From assembly GCA_000328365.1 (NCBI GenBank), contig KB301107.1:97750-161749 (forward strand): a stretch of 64,000 nucleotides of DNA, given 5' to 3'. Position 1 is the first letter of the stretch, and the number at the start of each line of letters is the position of its first letter. The notes below the pieces were generated by a model. That model made no database searches and had not been told where the DNA came from. It saw only the letters and a list, made by a program, of their open reading frames with translations. Origin of the DNA: Capitella teleta (Eukaryota; Annelida; Polychaeta; Capitellidae). This document shows positions 54,747-64,000 of this stretch, in pieces. The position numbers and the translations under genes are program-made.

Positions 54747-57626
54747 CTGTGTAGAAGAAGGAGAGAACATGAATCGAGAGGTTAAAATATCAGCACGATT
54801 AGATAACACTCAGGAGTACTCAAAGTATGCAGTGTAAACAACGGATAACAGCTCATATTTTCAGCAATGGTTCATCGACACATGTGAAAGTGCGATTGAC
54901 CAGATGGATAACAAAGAAAAAAACTTGAATCATGATTCTGAAAGATAAGTAGATAACTGAAATGAAGTGAATGATTTTTTTTTTTGCAAATCACAAGCAG
55001 TTTATTGAACAGTGAGGCAATTTCAAGTGTCCTGCTCCATTCAGGGTTCTTCCTGTGCCTGCTGACCCCTGACCTTTCAATGGAAGAAAAATATTCCATA
55101 ACTCAACAAGCAAGTTCAGTTTGAACCTGTATATACGGGAGTACCAGTATGGGGTGATACTGATCCTCACACTGATGAACCTCTAAAATGTGCTTTGAAA
55201 ATACTTTTGTAACTAATTGTTTTTCATAATCGTTTGACTGACGACAGATAGTCATCGCTATTATAGAGTGACAGACTGTAGATAGATGATAACAAAATTG
55301 CCCTCCGGAGGGAACCTTGCTCCAACGCATAATGACATACCCAGGGCAGTGCAGGCGCAAATTTTTTTCCCCAAAGATGCCAAGAGGCGTAAAAAATGAG
55401 TTATGACTTACATAACTGAATCAAAATATGTATGCTGCTAACATAGAAAGTATATTGTTCATGGATATAAATAATATTAAACATAGGATCAATTCCGTTT
55501 TATTACTCTTCCCAAAGACGAGCCCTTATTATACCAAGACAGCGTGCTCTCATATTCTGCCTGTTAATCGTTTCATCCTGGTTCTGGACTTTAGCTAATT
55601 GAGGTCTCCACAAGTATTGAGCACTGTCTGAGCTCATTTTGGATTCGTTAGTGCGTGCAATTACATAAAATAGTCATAAAGTCATAATGCTACCACGAAT
55701 AGCACAAAACAAATGCACCTATGCAAAATGTGGTGTAACTGGAGTTACTGGACAGTCATTCTGGACTCTATCCATTAAAATTACAAGCGAGCCATAGGGA
55801 AATACGCATGCTGGCTGTCTTGTCATATAGGGTCTTTGGCCACAAGGGCGTTGAACATTTGAGCACACTGCATTATGATTGGGAGCTGTTTTAATCTCTC
55901 TCATATAAATATGAATCTAGATCTCAAACAGCTCAGTCCTCTTGTTAGGAAATAGGCGTCCCAGAGAACAGGGGGTTTCTGGATGAGATGGGAATGAGAA
56001 AACAGTACGCACACTGAAAGAGATGAAGCAGCAATGCTGACAGCCAGTGAAGGCGAGCTGCCAGGCAGGCAAGAGGAGAAGACATATTGAATGGCCCAAC
56101 AACATCTAGAACTGGACGGAGGAAGGTTGCAGCAGAAAGAGAGAGCAGCAAACAATATAAGGCAACGATGATGTTTAACTTGGTGCTTCACCTGTACATT
56201 ATTTCATTATAATCAAATTAAAAATGCTGATTTACACCAGTGGTTACCATTGTTTACCGAGTTCAGTCGGGTAAACCTGAGTCAACCACCTGATGTAGTT
56301 GAAACGAGTCAAAGCTCACAGGATAACTGGCATACTGGGTACTAACTGAAGTCAGCATTCTTCCGCACTAGCTGACTAGGGCATGCATCGACGTTTGGCC
56401 TGAAGGTGAAAAGTGGCACAGGATGACCTGATGCTCAGCTCATTATAATCAATTAGAGAAATACAACAAATGAATTTATTCGTTTTTGATGCTCATCATC
56501 CGGGAGATGGGATTCGAACTGTTTCAGTTGGATAGATCATACTCATAGAGATGGAAATGTGAATATTTGACTAATAAGAAGGTCGCGGTTGTCAGCATTT
56601 TCTTGGTGAAAGTAGGATGTTTGTGATATGAAAATGGATCAGCAGTGAATCTAAACCCGGCTCGGTTGTTGTGGCCTCAGCAAAAATTGTAGGATACCGC
56701 ATGGAATGATGGATGCTATTATTTAATAATAACTTATATTTGGAAGATTATTTGCCTGAAAATTGTAAGGTGCCTAAAATAAATTTAACGTGGACCGTCA
56801 TGGGCCTCACACGCTAAGGTGGATCCACGGGCGATCGGGATCAAACATAGCATAGAGCTACATCTAAGGTAACCTAAGGTTAAAGATGAGGTATGAATTG
56901 ACACCGGACGCCTAAATACCCATTTATCGCTCGTTTCTCTGAAGTCATAAATGCCATATTGCCATGGCTATTGGTGTGATCGAGAGGTCAAAGTGTTGAT
57001 CCGGTGACACTCAAAGGTAATACAAGTACCACTGTGTTATGAGACCTCATCGACAAAACAGTCCCAAAACAGACATAATAATTATACGGGTCAATTTACA
57101 TCGAATGAACGCGGAGAATCTTCAAGTGAATATTCTCCCGTGCTTCAATTTCTACTTCGAGGACTATTTTTCCGTATGCTGTAGTTATTCTTACATTACC
57201 TTACAAATGGGACCTGTACGTACGAATAGCGCTGAAAATCATTCGTACGAATAACCCCAGCCTTTTACATAAGAATCAGAACGGACCTCAAAGTGAGGCG
57301 ATCCGTGATCGTGCAAATCATAACGTAATCGTGCCAGTTTCCCAGAAGGGGCAGGAAGATCCAATGAACGGAGTCCTAGGATTGGAAGTGTCGTCAGAGA
57401 TGGATTGTTTAATTCTGAGAAGTGTGGGTGCGATATGGAGGGAAAGAGAGAAGCATGAGAGAAAGAGAGTAGGGAGACGAATTGGGAACCAAGAGATATT
57501 ACGTTCCTTGTTGTTTTTTTTTGTTTTTTTTTTTTGTTTTGTTTTTTTTTTTTGTTTTTTTTGTTTTGTTTTTTTTTTTTTTTTTCACATTTGGGCTTCG
57601 ATCTTTGGGCTTTGAGCGTCAGTGCA

Positions 57627-57628
57627 AT

Positions 57629-57711
<83 letters not shown>

Positions 57712-57713
57712 TT
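57627..57713. repeat. (TTTA)n microsatellite
   Basis: About 22 uninterrupted tetranucleotide units, preceded by a T/G-rich tract at 57514-57585. Confidence 0.98.
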
Positions 57714-57945
57714 TTGTTCCATTATTTGCCTTTGATGCTCCGTTTGCCTATATTTTTAAGTTTATCGTTATGTTTATTTTATGTTTGTTATCTCCTTATG
57801 ATTTACATATCTTAATTTTCGTTATCTCACTCTATTTACTTATTATTTAATCTCTTGCTCCGAGGACAATCCGTTATTATTTTTACAGAGTCCTGATATA
57901 AAAGGACTGAAATCTTTTGACCTGACCTGACCTGACCTGACCCTC
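57714..57945 (+). repeat. Retroposon-like 3' end with (GACCT)n tail
   Basis: An AT-rich body ends AGAGTCCTGATATAAAAGG ... CTTTTGACCT, then GACCT repeated about four times. The same ending occurs twice on the minus strand at about 59398-59450 and 59540-59593. The family is unknown and no coding frame is intact. Confidence 0.5.
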
Positions 57946-58075
57946 TCCTCTGAATTACATGCCTTGAAGATCAACCACAAAGGCCGATATAACGCCAAAT
58001 TCACGAAATATACATCATAATTAATAATTCCAGCGCATAATAATACTTACCTGATGTCATTTACATGGTATAAAT

Positions 58076-59000
58076 CAGGGGTCGGCATCTCATATTGGGT
58101 GGAGAGCCGGATCAGGATAAAGCCACATGGAAAAGGGCCAGACCAGATAATAAAATTATAATAGTTAATTAATGAACTGCACAGTGTTCATAACTACAGT
58201 AGTATTTTCACAGGGCAGGGCTTTTCTAAAAGACAAGAAAAATATAGTGATGCTGTGCCTTCGGCATAGAAGCGTGCGCACGGAACGCACCGATATGGGG
58301 GTCCTCCCCGGATTTTTTTTTCTAAAAACAAGCACCGAAGTCTAAAGTCTGGGCAGTTTGACAGGAATTTCCCTTACATATAGCTTTCGTTACATATAGC
58401 TTCTCTATATTTTTCTTGTCTTTTAGAAAAGCCTTGCCCCGTGAAAATACTACTGTAGTTATAAACACTGTGCAGTTAATTAATTAACTATTTTATTTTA
58501 TTATCTGGTCTGGCCCCTTTACCAACACCTCACAAACAACGAAGACACTTCCCCCCAAGACATTAAATGCATGCAATTGGTATGTGATTTGTAAATATCT
58601 CAGAGGCGACGCTTCTTCTGACAATACCAATCACTGGCAGCTTCCCGACAGGGAAACTCAGTTTGTTATTCTGCGATCACCTCCGATCAAGCTTCTTTGA
58701 CTCAAGCAATGCATTTCTACGGCAGAAATGAATAACTGCAATGACACACTCAAATTTGTTGCACTCCAGCGGACAAGATAACCTGTTAATAACATTATAG
58801 TAATTATATTAGTATGAAACAGCTTTCAATGTGACTTTAGCTATTAAATGGCTTTGTGTTGAAGGTAATTAAGGGATATAACGCTGCCGATCAGGGCATT
58901 TTTTTGGTACAGTCTTCATAGAAAACTAAATTGTGAGCCTTCTGGAGGCCGGATTTCATTGAAACTCAAAGAAGGGCCGCGAGCCAGAGCCCTCGCCTAT
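58076..59000 (+). mobile_element. hAT-like non-autonomous element, partial
   Basis: The left end CAGGGGTCGGCA, followed by GAGCCGGAT and AAGGGCCAGA, is the sequence style of hAT-superfamily MITE termini. GGCCGGATTTCATTG and GGGCCGCGAGCC near 58950-58990 resemble the opposite end, but the exact reverse terminus is not found. A foldback repeat sits inside it. No transposase frame was seen. Confidence 0.4.
58135..58516. repeat. 382-bp inverted repeat with 112-bp arms
   Basis: 58135-58247 and 58405-58516 are reverse complements with roughly nine in ten bases matching (outer ends GGGCCAGACCAGATAATAAA and its complement; inner ends AAAAATATAG and CTATATTTTT). The core contains an internal GC-rich hairpin-like segment (58255-58315). 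It may be a foldback transposon or the paired terminal repeats of the surrounding hAT-like element. Confidence 0.8.
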
Positions 59001-59397
59001 ATAAATAATACTTGTTCTATTTGCCGTTGCAACGGGTTTTATCACTCGTGATATTGTATATATTTTTTATCATAATATTTTATCGCCTAAATGTTATTTT
59101 ATATATAGTGAATATCTTTTTTTTTTATCTATTTTTATATTTTGTCTGAATGTGTTTATAGGCTTTGCCTGCTTCATGTTTTTTTTTCGAATTAAAAAAA
59201 AAAAAAAAAATAATAATAATAAATAAATGTGTCAATGTGTGGTCGGGTCACGGAAGTTTATCCCTTTTCAGCTGACCCCGCTGTCCCTGAACCAGGCCTC
59301 TCACCAAGTGAAAATAATGCGAACGCACATCGGTGAATGCCACAGCAGTTTTCCACTCCAGCCATCTGATAAGAAGCGAGTACATTAAATTAAATGT

Positions 59398-59593
59398 GTC
59401 AGGTTAGGTCAGGTTAAATGATTATAGGCTTTCTAAAATTATCAGGACTCTTGAAATCTAACGGAATTGTCATCAGAGCAGAGATGAATTAAACTTTAAA
59501 TAGAGTGACATATATAATAGACCAACCAGTAGTACTGTTGCCAGTCAGGTCAGATCAAAAGATATATAAGTCTTAATTTTTGTATCAGGACTC
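59398..59593 (-). repeat. Two further copies of the AGAGTCCTGATA ... CTGACCTGAC retroposon end
   Basis: On the minus strand, 59450-59398 reads AGAGTCCTGATAATTTTAG ... TAACCTGACCTAACCTGACA, and 59593-59540 reads AGAGTCCTGATACAAAAATT ... TTTTGATCTGACCTGACTG. Both match the end at 57890-57945 and carry short degenerate GACCT tails. Confidence 0.5.
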
Positions 59594-60196
59594 TTTGAAA
59601 ATGAATGTGATTTTTCCCAGACCCAACTTGAGTGCTCGTAAAAACGGGATTGGACTAATCAATGGAGGGATAGTTACCCAAGCACATAGACACGAGAACA
59701 TTCATTGCAGAGATTCACGATCACTCGAGGGAGGACGATAGCATAGCACAATGTGGCCTCCCGTTGCCTCGAAACAGACCGTGCACCTTCGGTGTATGCT
59801 GTAGATCAGAGTCCGGATCAGATCCTAGGGTTGCAGTCCATATTTTTCACGTGGGATTCATCAATTCTTTCCCGATTTCCTGATAGTTCTTGTTATTTTC
59901 GGCGCTAATCGTTGTGTTCTGTTTAATTATATTGAACTCTGCGATGCACCCCCATCATATGCCCAGAGACCTTTAATGGATTGAATTCAGTGCCCCTATA
60001 AATCTACTCATACATGCATTTGTTCTTTGTCGGTTTGTTTCATCCATTTCTGATATAAACGCTGTATGCAGGTGCATTATTTTTCCATAAATATCAAGTT
60101 GTCAAATCTTTTGTTTCCTCACTCATTGGATCTGTACTTAACCCGCAGTTTTCCACCATCCAACCATCCACTAGCTGAATACTATAAGCAATAAGC

Positions 60197-61222
60197 ATGA
60201 GTGAACCGTTGGCTCCTTTTAAGATCTGCTCCGCCATGCTCGAAAATCGAGGGATTGGTCTCGGATGCAAGATTCCCTGGCCACCTATCAAGTGAGTAGT
60301 CAGCTGACCCTCATAGTTGTAGAGATTATAATAATTATTGATTTAATACTTACATGAACCTTGGCCTCGATCTGTCAAACATATGATAAAACTTAAATTT
60401 TGATGCGATTATTGATGCTCTCGCCACGATGACGATGTTTATCTGTTCATAGTATACATTTATGCACTTGTGTGTATTCTGAGTGCTATGTAAGATAACT
60501 TTCTAACAATTGCAGAAAGGACTTTGAACACTTTATGCAACTTACACAGGGATCTTTTGAATCAGGTGAGAAAATCATTCGAATTTAATATCATCCACAA
60601 TAAACTTATAAATTATGAACAAAGGGAAGAAAGTTGTCTGCATCAAAGGTCGTACCACCTTCCAAAACACGGGTGAAGAAGAGAAGGCCAGGCCAAACAT
60701 CATCAAAATCGTCATATCAACGACGCTGAGGTCATCTCACAGAATTATATTTTTATATATTTTTCAATTACAGTCATATTTTACAGCGAGTTACCAGAAG
60801 GGGCTGACTTCTTGGTCAGGGACTTCAATGAAGCTCATGCCACCGCGTCGAGGTTGTACAACGAAGGAGTAATAAGTGACATCTGGGTGAATGGAGGTCA
60901 AACCGTATTTGAAGTGAGTTCATAACTGTCAGTTATCAACACCACACCTATGCTGTTTGCAGTCGGCTGTTGAATCGCCTTACTGTGCGGAGATTCACCT
61001 GACAGAGATCAATCTTACCATGGAAGTCAATCGATTCTTCCCTAAATTTGCGAGTCATTACTCTGCCCAGAGGTCAGTGCAGATATTGAAATGAAAACAC
61101 AATTGATGTATCAATTTCACTTTTCTCTCAGTGATGACGATTTTTACAACACTACCGTTGAAGACGGCGGCCTCACATACCAATTCAAGTTATACCGTCG
61201 TTTGCCGCAATATTCTCCCTGA
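60197..61222 (+). CDS. Dihydrofolate reductase, six exons
   Basis: Exons are 60197-60291, 60516-60565, 60625-60730, 60787-60913, 60963-61072 and 61132-61222, all GT-AG and in phase, giving 192 residues (human DHFR has 187). It reduces dihydrofolate to tetrahydrofolate with NADPH. Landmarks in order: ENRGIGLGCKIPWPP (Met20-type loop and substrate pocket), KKDFEHFMQLT (Asp at the position of the catalytic acid), VVCIKGRTTF (NADPH phosphate-binding GR-T), ISDIWVNGGQTVFE (glycine pair that contacts NADPH), IHLTEI (conserved Thr), FFPKF, and the final strand YQFKLYRR. The third exon's acceptor (AACAAAG) is pyrimidine-poor and chosen for phase. The protein is divergent from vertebrate DHFR but every structural block is present. 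AATAAA lies about 100 bp after the stop. Confidence 0.92.
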
Positions 61223-61322
61223 TTGTGCCATTCAAGTATTACGCAATCGCATGTTATGCGACAGTGATGTCACAGACCACCTTCCTCGTCCTCTCCTTTC
61301 ATCGCATCTATTTTATAATAAT

Positions 61323-61328
61323 AATAAA
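61323..61328 (+). promoter_or_regulatory. Polyadenylation signal AATAAA of DHFR
   Basis: AATAAA stands 101 bp after the DHFR stop codon within an ATAATAATAAAATG context. Confidence 0.6.
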
Positions 61329-61491
61329 ATGTTCTTTTATTCTATAAAGCGTATAATCACCAATGGGTGCTCTAAATGCTGACACATTATGTGCTCTAAA
61401 CACCGTACCCGCATGGGAAATAAACGCCACACAACTTTCGTTGTCAGTCCTTTCATCCCGGGTGTAAGTTTTTCATTTTATATGTATGTAT

Positions 61492-61537
61492 GGAGTTTTA
61501 CGGCACTCTGATACAAAAAGTATTATATTAGTGCCTC
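61492..61537 (-). repeat. Retroposon-like 3' end, second copy (see 12553-12630)
   Basis: On the minus strand this 46-bp segment matches 12553-12598 nearly base for base. It is followed by an ATAC-type short-repeat tail instead of ATTC. It sits in the DHFR 3' flank. Confidence 0.6.
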
Positions 61538-61869
61538 TTGTTTTTCATTGTGAATTCATATTTCAATTTTCTGACAGCGTACCCACAAGCACCCCAAATC
61601 ATTATAAGGGCGTGAGCAAATGCCAAGTATTTCAGCATATCAACATGATCGAGCAATATATTCCTTTTGCAAACTTGTACACTAAATTACAACAATAGGC
61701 TTTGATTGATGCGGAGTGTTGCATATAGCCAATAACTTTTAATAAGTACGCCTTGGGTAAATACCCCATTTTTGGGGTCATCCAATTTAATTTTGTTCTA
61801 TAATGCAACATTCTTAATTTTTTTTTAATGACAATTCTATATGTGGTGGATTGCGCCATCAAAAAGGAA

Positions 61870-63060
61870 TTGAAAGCAGATAGAACTTGGTTTTATTCTT
61901 AGCGCCTCAGCAACACATTTGTGAATAGACAGAAAGTATGTCACAAGACAAATAGGCCAAACACAACCTTGTCACAATGACTTGCAAACAATTACACGTG
62001 AACATACCCACTTAATTGTGACACCTCACATAGCACAAAAGAAACACATGCATTCATCAATGTAGCTCACATAATTATAATGAGCTCATTTTGAACCAAA
62101 CAACCTTTGACTGAAATCAGTCAACTTAACTTTGACAGCATGTTTAGAGAAAATGTCTGCAACATCACATTCAGTTGGAACATAGCCAAGCAGAAGTCTA
62201 CCACTTCTCACTTCAGCTCTTATGAAATTATATTTCAACGCAATTTGCTTTGTCCTCAGTCGCCCGATCCTTTGTCAGAGCAATCGTTCCATGATTATCA
62301 TCCAACAAACAGAAATCCTCATTAGTGTTACGAACATCAAAATCATCAACTAACTGATTAAAAAATAATGCTTCTTGAACAGCAGAACATAATGCAACAT
62401 ATCCAGCCTCACAAGTAGGTAAAGCAATACAGCCCTGCCTTCTGATTTCCACGAAATCGATGGTTTCTTTGTCTCTTTCAGAGTAAAACCAAGTGTGATT
62501 TTCCGATCGCACAAATTGCCCAATCAGAATCAGCGTATCAAAACAACTTCAAATCCTTTTCTGGTTTCTCAAAACATAATTTAGTGCCTGAAGACCCCCC
62601 TGGGATAACGAAATACATGCTTTATACAAACAATCTGCTCATCAGTGGGCTTTGACAAATATTGAGACAATCTGCCCACAACAAAAACTAAGCCTGGTCT
62701 TGTGCACAAAATCTAAACTGCCAATCATCTTTCGGTATAATAAACAATCATCATTAACAGGAACATCATCAGAAACAAGGTGTTGACCTGGCTTTACAAT
62801 CACTCATCTGAAATCTCGACTGAAGACTTGAATGAAGACTTGCTCAAGGCAAGGCGTCTGATCAAGATCTTCCCATCACAGAATGTAAATTGAATTCCCC
62901 GAAATTTTGACATTTTCCCAAAATCTGTCATCTTGAACCTTGCATTCAGAGCAGCTTTACAACATTAAAATAACTCAATTCACTTGACGCAATCAAAATA
63001 TCATCAACCCATATCAACCAAAATAATAACAAATGATTTTCGCTCACTCTTTGTAAAGGC
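61870..63060 (-). mobile_element. Copia-type (Pseudoviridae-like) LTR retrotransposon fragment, fossil
   Basis: On the minus strand, reverse-transcriptase sequence with a VDDI core (around 62970-63040) is followed by an RNase H region (62512-62228) of the Copia type, in the order typical of that family. The copy is clearly broken, with several disruptions, and incomplete: no gag, integrase or paired LTRs were found. It is old and inactive. The boundaries are approximate. Confidence 0.75.
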
Positions 63061-64000
63061 ATATTAAACGGTTTGCTGATGAGTGAAATGTTTGCAGTTG
63101 GTTATTCCAATTTCGTTCATTTCTAGTTTTCACAAGTAATCGTTCGTGGAAGTCACGTGATATCTTAAGATAAATAATGCTTCTTACGTCTACACGGGGT
63201 TATATTACATGGGTGAAGTGTATTTTGGGTTGGCAGATGGCGAGTTTTCGTTTTTTTTATCGCATTCGTACGCGCAGAAAACTTGCCATATGCCCTCGAG
63301 GCACGACCCACTCATGCTTCATCATACGTTTATCGATATAGGGTTAAGGGTTGAAATTAAAAAATCTCATTGAGACATGGCTCAATGGATATTTTTAGCT
63401 TTCACTTCATTTTTCTCACATACATGTATTCCATTTCGAGCTGCTTAATTTAAATGTTCTACTTTTTATAGTAAACCCGATGAGAAATACTTTATGTATC
63501 TATGTGCTGCTTGTAGGCCTACTCGATCGTACCCGAATAATGACCGTAATTGTGCCCCTATTGACCCCTATTGTGGTTTCCTGTGTCAGCTCGAGGATTC
63601 CTTAAACCACTCTCACATATCTTCGGGTGAAGTCATATGTTACGTAATCAGGTTTGGGGCATCAAAATTTTACGGAATTCCACAATTTTTCTTTGTCCAC
63701 TATTAGATGTTTGGGTGATGCGTGTCTTAATGGCCTATTTTCAAGCAACGGGCATCATAGATTTACTAGAATGGCTGTGCCATATTAAAGCTACTCACGA
63801 TAACTTGTAATCTAAGAGGAATAAATAACATTTCGAGCATATCGAGTTTTAATTGGGCTGTTCTGAGGGCGTAGCATCGACATTCAACAAAATGTCCCCC
63901 ATAAATCTGGCTTCAATAGCCCATTTTGTCACGATTCTTATTAGCTGTCTGCGCACGCTTTCAACCTGCAACGCAATAACATACCTGCATTTATTAGCAG
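63061..64000. other. AT-rich tail of the window, no gene supported
   Basis: I see no splice-bounded frame, repeat or RNA gene here that I can support. Confidence 0.4.

Larger units (their letters stand above)
53421..60196. other. Repeat-rich intergenic stretch between coronin-2 and DHFR
   Basis: No complete gene is supported. It contains a candidate minus-strand exon (54688-54746), a T/G-rich run (57514-57585), a (TTTA)n microsatellite, retroposon-like ends with GACCT-type tails, a hAT-like terminus and a 382-bp foldback repeat. From 55000 to 57500 I see nothing distinctive beyond a short B-box-like GTTCGAATCCC on the minus strand near 56510. Confidence 0.45.

Noticed and set aside
57482-57850. 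Open frames rich in LFIY and FFF repeats
   Set aside because: They are translations of the (TTTA)n microsatellite and T-rich tract, not protein.

Overview
This window is nuclear DNA of a non-vertebrate animal. The genes have spliced exons with GT-AG introns, mostly 50-1000 bp long, and they are animal orthologues (MIB1, ANP32, coronin-2, a DOMON/cytochrome b561 reductase, DHFR). The sequence around them holds AT-rich introns, a tRNA-derived SINE, foldback DNA transposons, a Copia-type fossil and microsatellites. Two runs of exactly 50 N (22254-22303 and 49570-49619) are scaffold gaps. An invertebrate deuterostome or lophotrochozoan would fit; I cannot name the species.

Layout. Bases 1-11988 hold no gene I can support, only several GC-rich, promoter-like islands and a few candidate minus-strand exons. 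The last seven exons of MIB1 (plus strand) lie at 11989-13920. An unrecognised Ser/Pro-rich protein is encoded mainly in one large exon at 19699-21201. A foldback transposon with a 9-bp flanking repeat and a gap in its middle fills about 21485-22934. A 12-exon DOMON + cytochrome b561 reductase (FRRS1-like, plus) spans 25270-28410 and its stop codon sits inside a 7-copy 46-bp minisatellite. ANP32 (4 exons, plus) spans 31851-35365, and its last intron carries three paralogous C/D-box snoRNA candidates. Coronin-2 (minus) spans 38272-53420, with three alternative first coding exons and about 560 residues inserted between the beta-propeller and the C-terminal coiled coil. After 7 kb of repeat-rich DNA, a six-exon dihydrofolate reductase (plus) lies at 60197-61222, followed by a broken Copia-type element at about 61870-63060.

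These genes are independent housekeeping or signalling genes: Notch-ligand ubiquitination, membrane redox, acidic nuclear chaperone, actin regulation and folate metabolism. I see no operon-like or pathway link among them. The parts I think least likely to be annotated already are the snoRNA trio, the coronin-2 linker and first exons, the two insertions with 9-bp flanking repeats, and the strong over-representation of the word TCATAACG across non-coding sequence.
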